Source: Dehalococcoidia bacterium (GTDB taxonomy: Bacteria; Chloroflexota; Dehalococcoidia; Dehalococcoidales; Fen-1064). From it: 39,611 bases of DNA. The notes below the pieces were generated by a model that worked only from the letters and a program-made list of their open reading frames with translations, was not told where the DNA came from and did no database searches. A program made the position numbers and the translations under genes. Of this stretch, positions 19,320 through 27,795 are shown one piece after another. Position 1 is the first letter of the stretch; each line of letters begins with the position of its first letter. The stretch covers positions 1 to 39,611 of the forward strand of contig DUFD01000035.1 of assembly GCA_011171075.1 (NCBI GenBank), in the 5' to 3' direction.

Positions 19320-19342
19320 CCCCTTCCCCTCTGGGGAAGGGG
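19320..19342. repeat. Hairpin 4: perfect 10-bp stem
   Basis: Arms CCCCTTCCCC and GGGGAAGGGG with loop TCT. It lies about 76 bp past the valS stop on the opposite strand. Confidence 0.7.
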
Positions 19343-19417
19343 ATACAGGGGATGGGGCCTCCATTAGCCGATTGATTGTGAAGCTCTTACAGCCTTGCTA
19401 TCGAATGAGGTACGGGT

Positions 19418-22090
19418 CTAGCCCAGCCTCGCCAGCTCCTGTCGGAGTCGTTCGGCACGGTCTTTTCTCTCGGCCAGCCGTGTACGCTCCTTTTCGATAA
19501 CAGCCTCCGGGGCCTTGCTCAGGAATGCCCGGTCGCTGAGTCTTGTTTCGAGGCGACCAATCTCCATATCGACCTGCTCTATCTCTTTGTTGAGGCGCTC
19601 CCGCTCAGCCGTTACATCTACCATGCTCTCCATGGGGATGACCACTTCCGCCTCTTTCAGTACCATCACCAGGGAGTTGTCGCCAGTATCGCTGGCTACT
19701 CGGCTTTCCTGAAGGCTTACCGGTCTTGCCCGTGCCAGGGTCTCAATTGATGGTGTGTGCATGGCCAGTGCTGCTGTCATTTCGCCACCGTATACATGAG
19801 CTTCAATCCACCGTGCCGGTTCCACCTTGTGCTCCGCCCGGACGTTGCGGATGGAGCGTACTATTTCTGTAACCGCTTCCATGATGCGTTCGGCCTCCGG
19901 GTCAATGGCGCTAACATCCGCTGTGGGATAAGGGGCAATTATGATGGAGTCCGTATCCTGCCAGTCAGCCGGCAGGCGTTGCCTCAGGTGCTGCCACAGC
20001 TCCTCGGTAATGAAGGGCATGTAGGGGTGGAGCAACCGCAGCGATGTCTCGAGGACATGGACGAGGATAGGCAGTGGAGATATCCCTTCACCGGTGTCTG
20101 AGCGAGTTTTAGACAGTTCGATATACCAGTCGCAGAACTCGCCCCAGAGGAAATCATGTATCTGCCTCAGGGCTTCCCCGAGCTGGAAATCGTCCAGCAG
20201 TCCGGTGACACTAGATATGGTGCGGTTCAGCCTGCTCAGTATCCAGCGGTCTTCGGTTGGAAGCTGCTCTAACTTGATTTCGAGGTCGGTAATACCCGGC
20301 TCGGTGCTCCTTACCACGAACCGGGTGGCATTCCACAGCTTGTTGGCAAAGTTGCGCCCGGCCTCCACTTTTTCTATGGAGAGCTTACTGTCATTGCCCG
20401 GCGATATACCGGTAGACAGGGAGAAACGCAGGGCATCAGTACCGTATTCATCCTGAACGTCAAGGGGGTTGAGTACATTACCTTTGGTCCTGCTCATCTT
20501 CTCCCCCTTCTCATCCCGTATCAAGCCATGAAGGTAAACGGTTTGGAAGGGGATATCACCCATATGCTCAAAGCCCATCATTATCATTCTGGCTACCCAG
20601 AAGAAAAGGATGTCATAGGCTGTCTCCATCACCGAAGTCGGATAGAAGTAACGCAGGTCCTCAGTATCATCAGGCCAGCCGAGTGTAACGTGAGGCCACA
20701 GTGCCGAGCTGAACCACGTGTCCAGAATGTCCGGGTCCTGCTCGATACTGGTCGAGCTGCACTTGCTGCAGGTCGTAGGCTCGTCGATGGCTACTATTAC
20801 TTCGTCGCAGTCGCGACAGTACCAGACCGGGATGCGGTGCCCCCACCAGAGCTGGCGGCTGATACACCAGTCGCGGATGTTCTCCATCCAGTTAAGGTAG
20901 ACTTTGGTGAAACGGTTCGGGAGGATGGTGATTCGCCCGTCCAGGACGGCCTCTATCGCCGGTTCTGCCAGGGGCTTCATACTGACGAACCATTGCTTGC
21001 TGGCCATCGGCTCGATGACTGTCTTGCAGCGCTGGCAGTGTCCCACAGCGTGATTGTAAGGCTCTATCTTTACAAGCAGTCCTTCTTTCTCCAGGTCAGC
21101 CACTATCGCCTCGCGGCAGGCATAGCGGTCCATCCCCTGGTAAGGTCCGGCGTTCTCGTTCATGGTAGCGTCATCGTTGAGGATATTTACCAGCGGCAGG
21201 CCCTGTCGCTGGGCGACCTCAAAATCCACGGGGTCGTGGTTGGGTGTAATTTTTACGGCGCCCGTGCCGAAGGCGGGGTCGACCGCTTCGTCAGCCACTA
21301 TCGGTATCTCACGGTTTACGGCAGGTAGAATAGCCTTTTTACCGATTAGATGCTTGAACCGTTTGTCGTCCGGGTTGACAGCTACGGCGGTATCTCCGAG
21401 TATCGTCTCCGGACGGGTGGTGGCCACGGTAATATAGTCGTCCCTATCCACCAGGTGATAGCGGACATACCAGAGGTTCCCCGTCAGGTCCTTATGGTCT
21501 GTCTCGAGGTCAGAGATAGCGGTCGCACAGCGAGGACACCAGTTGACGATTCTCTCTCCTCTGTAGATGAGGCCCTTTTCGTAGAGTTGAACGAAAGCGG
21601 TGAGTACTGCTCTACTCGAGTCCTCATCCATGGTGAAACGCGCACGATCCCAATCACAGGAAGCCCCGAGTCTACAGTGTTGCTCTGTGATAGTCTGCCG
21701 GCATTCTGCTGCCCACTGTCTCATCCTCTCGAGGAATTTTTCCCTGCCTAATTGAAATCGGTCCGTACCCTCTTTAGCCAGCATTTGTTCCATCACGACG
21801 TGTGCAGCGATGCTGGCATGGTCAACCCCGGGTAGCCAGAGCGTCGGCTCGCCCTTCATCCGGTGCCAGCGAGTCATAATGTCTTGCAGTATTGCGCCTA
21901 AGGCATGGCCAACGTGGGCTTCACCGGTGAGATTGTCTGGTGGCATGATTATGACGAAGGGCTTTCTGTCTTTGTCTATCTCGGGTTTGAAGTAGCCCTT
22001 TTCCAGCCAGAACTGGTACCACTTCGACTCAACCTTATTGGCCTGGTAGGTCTTGGGCATCTCTGGTTCAACCTGTGGGGTCTGTGTCAT
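19418..22090 (-). CDS. valS: Valyl-tRNA synthetase
   Basis: An 890-residue class I aminoacyl-tRNA synthetase that charges tRNA-Val, with editing of threonine. The HIGH signature is HVGH (residues 59-62) and the KMSKS loop reads KMSRTKGN (Lys near residue 531). The CP1 editing domain (TVATTRPETILGDTAVAVNP), zinc-like cysteines (WCPRC; CQRC; CRDC/CSKC) and the C-terminal coiled coil (ERERLNKEIEQVDMEIGRLETRL) are all present. The ATG at 22090 is preferred over the GTG at 22096 because GAGGTG lies just before it. No T-box leader fits: the next gene upstream is only 55 bp away. Confidence 0.97.
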   Translation of the reverse strand: MTQTPQVEPEMPKTYQANKVESKWYQFWLEKGYFKPEIDKDRKPFVIIMPPDNLTGEAHVGHALGAILQDIMTRWHRMKGEPTLWLPGVDHASIAAHVVMEQMLAKEGTDRFQLGREKFLERMRQWAAECRQTITEQHCRLGASCDWDRARFTMDEDSSRAVLTAFVQLYEKGLIYRGERIVNWCPRCATAISDLETDHKDLTGNLWYVRYHLVDRDDYITVATTRPETILGDTAVAVNPDDKRFKHLIGKKAILPAVNREIPIVADEAVDPAFGTGAVKITPNHDPVDFEVAQRQGLPLVNILNDDATMNENAGPYQGMDRYACREAIVADLEKEGLLVKIEPYNHAVGHCQRCKTVIEPMASKQWFVSMKPLAEPAIEAVLDGRITILPNRFTKVYLNWMENIRDWCISRQLWWGHRIPVWYCRDCDEVIVAIDEPTTCSKCSSTSIEQDPDILDTWFSSALWPHVTLGWPDDTEDLRYFYPTSVMETAYDILFFWVARMIMMGFEHMGDIPFQTVYLHGLIRDEKGEKMSRTKGNVLNPLDVQDEYGTDALRFSLSTGISPGNDSKLSIEKVEAGRNFANKLWNATRFVVRSTEPGITDLEIKLEQLPTEDRWILSRLNRTISSVTGLLDDFQLGEALRQIHDFLWGEFCDWYIELSKTRSDTGEGISPLPILVHVLETSLRLLHPYMPFITEELWQHLRQRLPADWQDTDSIIIAPYPTADVSAIDPEAERIMEAVTEIVRSIRNVRAEHKVEPARWIEAHVYGGEMTAALAMHTPSIETLARARPVSLQESRVASDTGDNSLVMVLKEAEVVIPMESMVDVTAERERLNKEIEQVDMEIGRLETRLSDRAFLSKAPEAVIEKERTRLAERKDRAERLRQELARLG

Positions 22091-22145
22091 GCTCACCTCT
22101 ACCTCTTACTAGTAAATCTGTGATAGATAGATGCAATTTTGTTCA

Positions 22146-22367
22146 TTATTCACTATGGCCTCTGTCATTTGGCTTCTGTATGTATGATTTTGTAACCTCA
22201 ATATAGAGTTTATGTGATTCCTCAACTTTCTCATAGGTTTCAAGAATTTCTTTTGTGGTTATCAGTCCATGTTTTCGAACAAGCTGTTCATAGGCTCTAA
22301 GAGTATTGATATAGTGAACGGTAATATTAATCACATCTTGCTTGCTTATGTTTGTCATCTTATTCAT
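22146..22367 (-). CDS. Small helical hypothetical protein (73 residues)
   Basis: An AT-rich ORF between valS and the coaBC cluster. The protein is hydrophilic and helical (QDVINITVHYINTLRAYEQLVRKHGLITTKEILETYEKVEESHKLYIEV), possibly a short coiled coil. GAAAG lies shortly before the ATG. It follows the small membrane protein gene by 12 bp, so the two look like a pair. No family recognised. Composition unlike valS and coaBC suggests acquired DNA. Confidence 0.55.
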   Translation of the reverse strand: MNKMTNISKQDVINITVHYINTLRAYEQLVRKHGLITTKEILETYEKVEESHKLYIEVTKSYIQKPNDRGHSE

Positions 22368-22379
22368 CTTTCGAAGTAG

Positions 22380-22646
22380 CTATTCAAACCAGATTCTAAC
22401 AGTTAGAGCTACAATTTGAAGTAGGATAGCTATCAATGCTCCACAAAAGCCCCATAACCTCATATAGAATTCTCTAGTGTTCCATTTACCTTGGTTCTCT
22501 GCCATCTTAGACCTAATCTTAACTAAGCAGTTAGGCAATTTCACGCCTGGGTTACCCCACGATTCTGTCAGTAGCACTAAACCTACAACTGCCACAGACG
22601 GAAATGCCAAGATTGCGGCTGCCAATGATAGACTATCTGAGGTCAC
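22380..22646 (-). CDS. Small membrane protein with two predicted helices (88 residues)
   Basis: Two hydrophobic segments, SLAAAILAFPSVAVVGLVLLTE (about residues 6-27) and LWGFCGALIAILLQIVALTVRIWF (about 64-87), flank a basic loop (VKIRSKMAENQGKWNTREF). This suggests both ends on one side of the membrane. It ends 4 bp before the coaBC coding end would begin on the same strand reading downstream. Its function is unknown. With the adjacent 73-residue protein it forms an AT-rich two-gene insert in a GC-richer operon. Confidence 0.55.
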   Translation of the reverse strand: MTSDSLSLAAAILAFPSVAVVGLVLLTESWGNPGVKLPNCLVKIRSKMAENQGKWNTREFYMRLWGFCGALIAILLQIVALTVRIWFE

Positions 22647-22649
22647 TTT

Positions 22650-23843
22650 TTAGCCTTTCTTTCCCAGCATCGCTACCACCCTGTCCAGGATTACATCGGC
22701 GACCTCCCGCTTGCTCATCAGGGGCAGCTCTTCGGTCTTACCATCACTATAGAGCAGGGTTACCTTGTTGGTGTCCGTGCCGAAACCACTGTCGGCGGCG
22801 GTGACATCGTTGGCGCAGATGAACCCCAGGCGCTTTTCGTTCAGCTTTTTCCTGGCGTTCTCCAGCAGGTTCTCCGTCTCGGCGGCAAAACCTATCTTGA
22901 CAAAAGTATCAGGAAGCTCCAGCAGGAAGTCCTCAGTCCCCACCAGTTCCAGGGATAATTTGCCTCCCTGCTTTTTAATTTTGTGTCCGGCCTGCTGGCT
23001 CACCTGGAAATCCGATACTGCAGCGGCCATAATCAGCACATCAGCCTGCCTGGTACTCTCGATGACTGCCTCTTTCATCTCGGCTACCGATTCAACGTTG
23101 ATAACCTCCATGCCTGCTGGCGTGGGAACGGATGTTGCTGCCATAACCAGTACTACGTCCGCCCCCCGGTCGCGGGCCGCCTCGGCCAGGGCAAACCCCA
23201 TCTTTCCTGACGAGCGGTTCCCGATATAGCGTACCGGGTCGATTGGCTCGCGGGTGCCGCCAGCGGTAACGACGAAACGCTTCTGGGCGAGGTCTCCGTT
23301 CCTGCCCAGTACATGCTGGATGGTGCCGATGATATTGCCTGTCTCGGCAAACCGCCCCATACCCATCATTCCCTCGGCGAGTCTACCGTATTCCGGGCCT
23401 ACGATGGTGAATCCCCTCGCCTTGAGTTTACTGATATTCTCCTGCGTTACGGAGTTCTGCCACATGTTGACGTTCATCGCCGGGGCAACAACTACAGGTG
23501 CTTCGGTGGCCAGGACCGTACAGGTGAGCATGTCATCGGCGATTCCTGCCGCTATTTTGGCGATGATGTTAGCGGTCGCCGGGGCGATGACAACGATATC
23601 GGCTGCTTCTGCAAGGGCAACGTGCTCGACGCTGAACTCTGAGGACAACTCGAACATGCTGGTAACCACCGGCCGGTGGGTCAGGGCACGGAAAGTGAGG
23701 GGTGCAACGAACTCGAGGGCTGATTCTGTCATTACCACGTCGACTCTGGCACCGGCCTGGGTTAGTTTGCTTGCCAGGTCTGCCGCCTTGTAAGCGGCGA
23801 TACCTCCCGTAACACCCAGTACTATGTTTTTATCGTTCAGCAT
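22650..23843 (-). CDS. coaBC: Bifunctional phosphopantothenoylcysteine synthetase/decarboxylase
   Basis: A 397-residue CoA biosynthesis enzyme that couples 4'-phosphopantothenate to cysteine and decarboxylates it to phosphopantetheine. The FMN-binding CoaC domain has GVTGGIAAYKAADL, catalytic His74 (SVEHV) and PAMNVNMW (121-128). The CoaB domain starts near 188 with VTAGGTREPIDPVRYIGNRSSGKMG. The position of the reactive cysteine in the E. coli enzyme (GSQACG) is occupied by Glu in GRLAEG, a substitution class known in other phyla. The ATG at 23843 is chosen because GGGAGGT lies 7-8 nt upstream; an upstream start at 23867 would run into coaX. Confidence 0.96.
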   Translation of the reverse strand: MLNDKNIVLGVTGGIAAYKAADLASKLTQAGARVDVVMTESALEFVAPLTFRALTHRPVVTSMFELSSEFSVEHVALAEAADIVVIAPATANIIAKIAAGIADDMLTCTVLATEAPVVVAPAMNVNMWQNSVTQENISKLKARGFTIVGPEYGRLAEGMMGMGRFAETGNIIGTIQHVLGRNGDLAQKRFVVTAGGTREPIDPVRYIGNRSSGKMGFALAEAARDRGADVVLVMAATSVPTPAGMEVINVESVAEMKEAVIESTRQADVLIMAAAVSDFQVSQQAGHKIKKQGGKLSLELVGTEDFLLELPDTFVKIGFAAETENLLENARKKLNEKRLGFICANDVTAADSGFGTDTNKVTLLYSDGKTEELPLMSKREVADVILDRVVAMLGKKG

Positions 23844-23863
23844 CTTGCTACCTCCCTGCCGGG

Positions 23864-24631
23864 TCAAGCCTGGTTCATCTCGTAAATTAGTCTTAGCCCG
23901 ATTAGTGTGATATCAGGATTAACGGTGTCGAAAATGGTTGTTTCCGGTGTGATAATGTAAGCGTAACCACCAGTAGCCACCACTGTCGCCTTTTTTTTCA
24001 GTTCACGCTGGATACGCTCTGTGATACCTTCGATTAGACCGACGTAGCCAAAGACAATCCCCGACTGCATTGCCGAGATGGTGTTTGGTCCGATGGCCTG
24101 CTTAGGGGCAACCAGCTCTATGCGTGGCAGGGCAGCGGTGCGTGATGTTAAGGCTTCGGCGGCGTGGGAAATGCCGGGTGCGATGACGCCTCCTATGTAG
24201 TCACCCTCGCCGGTAACGATATCGAAGGTGGTGGCGGTACCGACGTCAACCACAATTACGGGGCCCTGGTAGAGGTGATGGGCGGCAACGGTGTTAACGA
24301 TTCGGTCCGGTCCAACCTCCCTCGGATTGTCCATACGAATGCGTACACCGGTCTTGACCCCCGGCCCGATCACCATCGGTCTATTGTTGAAATATCGCTG
24401 GAACACTTCGGTGAATATCGTTACTAATGGTGGTACGGTGCTGCACATGGCTATCCCGCTGATGTCCGCAGGCTTCAGGCTTTCGTTATTGAATGCGCTG
24501 AGGAGGAAGATAGCATACTCGTCTGGCATTTTATTGGCCATAGTTGCCATCCTCCAGGTATGCCGGAGTTTTTCTTTTTCAAAAACTCCTATAGTAATGT
24601 TGGTGTTGCCAATATCAACCGCTAGCAACAT
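23864..24631 (-). CDS. coaX: Type III pantothenate kinase
   Basis: A 255-residue ASKHA-fold kinase for the first step of CoA synthesis, insensitive to CoA feedback. The phosphate-binding DIGNTNITIGVF is at residues 6-17, the pantothenate-binding PREVGPDR in the middle (Pro in place of the common Ala), and VDVGTATTFDIV and GGVIAPG follow. It starts within the last 17 bases of the nnr gene with GAGGA 6 nt upstream, and leads into coaBC 20 bp later. Two consecutive CoA-pathway genes indicate a functional operon. Confidence 0.96.
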   Translation of the reverse strand: MLLAVDIGNTNITIGVFEKEKLRHTWRMATMANKMPDEYAIFLLSAFNNESLKPADISGIAMCSTVPPLVTIFTEVFQRYFNNRPMVIGPGVKTGVRIRMDNPREVGPDRIVNTVAAHHLYQGPVIVVDVGTATTFDIVTGEGDYIGGVIAPGISHAAEALTSRTAALPRIELVAPKQAIGPNTISAMQSGIVFGYVGLIEGITERIQRELKKKATVVATGGYAYIITPETTIFDTVNPDITLIGLRLIYEMNQA

Positions 24632-26216
24632 TTTCTTCCTCTTCAGTGGAGCTGCTTTCCAGCTCTTCTTTCAGTTCCTGTATAACCATGGGGAGTACAG
24701 GCAGCAGGTCGCTGGCAATCATACCCGCATCCCCGATTTCGGCTCGCATTACCTCTCCGGCCTCGGCATGGAGGTAAACGCCACAGGCCGCCGCTTCTGC
24801 TGGCGTCATGCCCTGTGCACGCAGTCCGGCAATAACCCCGGCGAGGACATCACCGGTACCGGCTGAGGCCAGGCCCGGATTGGCCATCGGGCTGATGCGA
24901 CATGCTCCCTCTGGGTTGGCAATAACAGAGTAGGCCCCCTTGAGGACGACTATCTTGCCCCATTCTTTTGCCATCCTCATGGCCGTACCTACCCGGTCTG
25001 ATTGTACCTCATCAATGGATACCCCCGCCAGCCGTGACATTTCACCGGGGTGCGGCGTTAGTATAGCATCGTCGTGTAGCTGTTGCCACCATTTCGGGGT
25101 CGTGGCCAGGTTGTTCAGTGCATCGGCGTCAAGCACCAGGGGCAGCTGCGCTTTTTTTGAACCGAGCAGGGTGTTCTTAATGAAGTCCGCCACCTGCCTG
25201 TCCTGTCCCAGTCCGCACCCCATCAGCAGGACATCGTAGTTGCCGAGTTCCTGCTGTACCAGTTTGGCGGCCCCGGAGGAAATATTACCGTCAGAGGTTT
25301 CCGGCAGTGGCAGGTAGGTCGTTTCCGTGAGCTTGCCTGCCAGAATGGGCTTGAGACTGGCCGGCGTTGCCAGCGTCACCAGCCCCGCCCCGACGCGCAT
25401 CGCTCCCATGCAGGCCAGGTAGGCGGCCCCGATGTATCGGCCCGACCCGGCGACAACCAGGATGCGACCGAAGGTGCCCTTGTTGGCTGTGAAGGGTCGC
25501 TCCGGCAGCACCGAGGCAACCCAGTCCCAGGTGATAAGCTCCGTCTTGATGTACTCCGACAGGTACGATGGGATACCGATATCGGCCACCGTTATCTGTC
25601 CCGCTCTCTCGGCGCCGGCGCCGTTGAAGAGGCCCAGCTTGGGGAGTCCCAGCGTTATCGTATCGTCAACATGCAGACAGGCGGGGTCGGCCTTTCCGGT
25701 ATTGGCGTCAAGGCCAGAGGGTATATCGAGGGCGAAGGTGTGCAGTAGTGGATGGTTGTTCTGGGCGTTGCTTACCGCCTCCAGAGCCTGCTTGAAAACA
25801 CCCTCGAGCGGTCGACTCCTCCCCGTGCCGAATATGCAGTCGATGACCGCCTTGCTCGATGACAGTAGTTCGCGGAGCTTGGTGAGTTTCTCGTCCTGGC
25901 CCGCCTCGATGCAGGTGATGTCGCGCTCACGGACAAGCTTCAGGTTGGGGTCGTCGTCGGGTCTCTCGCTGAGAAGGTAGACGCTGATGTCGGCGCCCCA
26001 GTCTTTGAGGTGACGCGCGGCCACGAGGCCGTCGCCGCCGTTGTTGCCCGGCCCGATGAGCAGGAGGATGTGCTGTTTTTCGATTTCATCCAGGGTGAAG
26101 CTGACCTGCTCCGCCACGGCCTGACCGGCATTTTCCATGAGCTTCTCGGAGGGCAGGTCAATCTTGCTGCAGACCTCCTCCAGCTGGAGCATCTCCTCGA
26201 CGGTTACTACCTTCAC
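24615..26216 (-). CDS. nnr: Bifunctional NAD(P)HX epimerase/dehydratase
   Basis: A 533-residue metabolite-repair enzyme. The N-terminal ~215 residues are the YjeF-type epimerase (GPGNNGGDGLVAARHL; DCIFGTGRSRPLEG; ALDIPSGLDANTG). The C-terminal part is the ADP-dependent dehydratase of the ribokinase fold (ILVVAGSGRYIGAAYLA; LTPHPGEMSRL; GTGDVLAGVIAG). It restores hydrated NADH/NADPH. It starts with GTG at 26216 behind a clear promoter and overlaps coaX, linking cofactor repair with CoA synthesis. Confidence 0.96.
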   Translation of the reverse strand: MKVVTVEEMLQLEEVCSKIDLPSEKLMENAGQAVAEQVSFTLDEIEKQHILLLIGPGNNGGDGLVAARHLKDWGADISVYLLSERPDDDPNLKLVRERDITCIEAGQDEKLTKLRELLSSSKAVIDCIFGTGRSRPLEGVFKQALEAVSNAQNNHPLLHTFALDIPSGLDANTGKADPACLHVDDTITLGLPKLGLFNGAGAERAGQITVADIGIPSYLSEYIKTELITWDWVASVLPERPFTANKGTFGRILVVAGSGRYIGAAYLACMGAMRVGAGLVTLATPASLKPILAGKLTETTYLPLPETSDGNISSGAAKLVQQELGNYDVLLMGCGLGQDRQVADFIKNTLLGSKKAQLPLVLDADALNNLATTPKWWQQLHDDAILTPHPGEMSRLAGVSIDEVQSDRVGTAMRMAKEWGKIVVLKGAYSVIANPEGACRISPMANPGLASAGTGDVLAGVIAGLRAQGMTPAEAAACGVYLHAEAGEVMRAEIGDAGMIASDLLPVLPMVIQELKEELESSSTEEEENVASG

Positions 26217-26257
26217 AGCTCCGGCCTTTCCTGAACCTTAACGTGACTCCTGCTTGC

Positions 26258-26286
26258 AGTGTAGCAATAAGCCGGGCTACGGTCAA
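26258..26286 (-). promoter_or_regulatory. Promoter of the nnr-coaX-coaBC operon
   Basis: Minus-strand TTGACC (26286-26281), a 17-bp spacer and TACACT (26263-26258). Transcription would start near 26251, about 35 nt before the GTG of nnr. Confidence 0.5.
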
Positions 26287-26345
26287 GATACCGGGGAGAA
26301 GGAGGGGGATTTAGAGATTGGGGTGGTAATAGCTAATTTTAATTA

Positions 26346-26375
26346 TTGATTAGGGCAAAGGTGAGGCAGTATACT
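26346..26375 (+). promoter_or_regulatory. Promoter of the second restriction-modification island
   Basis: TTGATT at 26346-26351, an 18-bp spacer and TATACT at 26370-26375. It points into the three-gene AT-rich island and is divergent from the nnr promoter. Confidence 0.5.
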
Positions 26376-26414
26376 AGGGAAGCAGTTTGATAAAAGACTA
26401 CGACGGGGTATTTA

Positions 26415-26744
26415 TTGAGTGCACAAAGCGGGCCATACAGACATTTTATTCCGAAACTCGAATTGGCGATTGAAAGGTACACCTCAAGGGTGCCGAACGA
26501 TGGGAAATACTATATTATCAGTCACGGGCAAATCATAGAAGATTATCGGTCACTTAAAAAAGCTGAGGAAAGATTTAGAGAACTAGTTGAAGGAAGTGGA
26601 TTCGTGCCTGAGGACAATACGAGTACAGAATTGGACCCAAACGAGGAATCATTGCAAAGATATCTGAGTTCAAAAGATATCTATTGGTACGAGAGTTGGA
26701 AGTATAGAGATAAGAAAGGTAAAGGTGGCCGCGGCGGTATATAA
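26415..26744 (+). CDS. Unknown 109-residue protein heading the AT-rich island
   Basis: It starts at a TTG about 35 nt after the predicted transcription start. The central part (DGKYYIISHGQIIEDYRSLKKAEERFRELVEGSGF) has the look of a short beta-hairpin followed by a long amphipathic helix. Similar small modules with a display or return strand and a KAxERxREL helix are, to my memory, scattered across prokaryotes without function. The tail is acidic then basic (KYRDKKGKGGRGG). It has no helix-turn-helix of a restriction controller (C protein). Its place directly before the methyltransferase suggests an accessory role. No stronger statement is possible. Confidence 0.55.
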   Translation: MSAQSGPYRHFIPKLELAIERYTSRVPNDGKYYIISHGQIIEDYRSLKKAEERFRELVEGSGFVPEDNTSTELDPNEESLQRYLSSKDIYWYESWKYRDKKGKGGRGGI

Positions 26745-26797
26745 TAGCTCAAACTCAAGCAGTTTAACTGACGGTAGGGCCGGCTTTGGTAAAGATA

Positions 26798-27757
26798 ATG
26801 AATGAAAAGAAAAAAATTAACCGCTATCGAAGAAATGGTACTGAGACGAGCGCCTTCGGCTCGCCTGGTAGAATAGGGCATGACTCGTCAAAATTCTATG
26901 GAAGCAGGTTGTATAAAGGGTTTAATGAGAATGAGCAAGTAATATATAGAGAGAACGAGATAGAATCCGAATTTATAAACAGGATATTAAATAAAAGCAG
27001 TGAGCACATGGCTGAATTACCAGATAGTAGCGTTCATCTGATGGTAACTTCACCGCCATATAATGTAGGGAAAGAATATGACGAGGACCTTTCACTAGAT
27101 GAATATAGACAGTTACTAAAGAGGGTTTTTAATGAGGTATATCGTGTACTTGTACCTGGTGGGAGAGCTTGTATAAACGTTGCTAATTTAGGGCGAAAAC
27201 CTTATATACCTTTACACGCTTATATAGTAGAAGATGCCTTAGAAATAGGGTTTTTAATGAGAGGCGAAATAATCTGGAATAAGGCATCTAGCGCAAGCCC
27301 TTCTACAGCTTGGGGGAGCTGGTTGTCTGCTGCGAATCCTACACTGAGGGACATCCATGAATACATATTGGTGTTCTGCAAGGATACTTTCAGCAGGAAG
27401 AGACCTAAGGGCAGAGAAAGCACAATATCTAAGGGTGAATTTCTGGAATTCACAAAGAGCGTGTGGACGTTTGCCGCTGAGTCAGCAAGAAAAGTAGGCC
27501 ACCCAGCGCCTTTTCCAATAGAATTACCACGAAGACTAATACAGCTTTATACATTCAGAGGTGAGGTGATTCTTGATCCGTTTGCTGGGAGCGGTGCTAC
27601 ATGTTTAGCAGCTTTGCAGAACGATAGATTTTATATAGCATACGAAGTAGATAAAAAGTATATTGAATTAGCAGAGAGAAGGATTCGTGAGTATTTAAAT
27701 AGGCCTACTATACCAGGGTTGTCGCTTGTAGAAAGTGTAAAAGCGGAAAGGGCTTAG
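26798..27757 (+). CDS. Beta-class DNA methyltransferase (second restriction-modification locus)
   Basis: A 319-residue DNA amino-methyltransferase. Motif IV TSPPYN is at residues 84-89 and SAM motif I DPFAGSGAT at about 260-268, the beta-class order. An extra N-terminal ~70 residues (RRNGTETSAF; GHDSSKFYGSRLY) precede the core. The central TAWGSW, YILVFCKDTF and HPAPFP blocks are shared with the methyltransferase at 15912, so the two are paralogous or members of one close family. Start taken at the ATG at 26798; the TTG at 26786 would add four residues and neither has a good ribosome binding site. The nuclease gene follows 38 bp later. Confidence 0.9.
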   Translation: MNEKKKINRYRRNGTETSAFGSPGRIGHDSSKFYGSRLYKGFNENEQVIYRENEIESEFINRILNKSSEHMAELPDSSVHLMVTSPPYNVGKEYDEDLSLDEYRQLLKRVFNEVYRVLVPGGRACINVANLGRKPYIPLHAYIVEDALEIGFLMRGEIIWNKASSASPSTAWGSWLSAANPTLRDIHEYILVFCKDTFSRKRPKGRESTISKGEFLEFTKSVWTFAAESARKVGHPAPFPIELPRRLIQLYTFRGEVILDPFAGSGATCLAALQNDRFYIAYEVDKKYIELAERRIREYLNRPTIPGLSLVESVKAERA

Positions 27758-27795
27758 ACCGCGTAGTACAAAATGCATAATAGGGGTAATAACAA

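Larger units (their letters stand above)
19087..19417. other. Non-coding gap with a cluster of short hairpins
   Basis: These 331 bases hold no convincing gene. They contain four perfect inverted repeats with 3-base loops (listed separately), GC-rich against an otherwise AT-rich background. The two flanking genes converge here, so some hairpins may also act in transcription termination. Confidence 0.7.

Noticed and set aside
19087-19417. Possible CRISPR array or tRNA in the hairpin-rich gap.
   Set aside because: The hairpins have no regular spacing or identical repeat units and no cloverleaf can be folded.
20528-21328. A 266-codon plus-strand ORF inside valS.
   Set aside because: Shadow of the valyl-tRNA synthetase, whose motifs are complete on the minus strand.
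22091-22145. Possible T-box riboswitch before valS.
   Set aside because: Only 55 bases separate valS from the next gene, too short for a T-box, and no T-box core sequence is visible.
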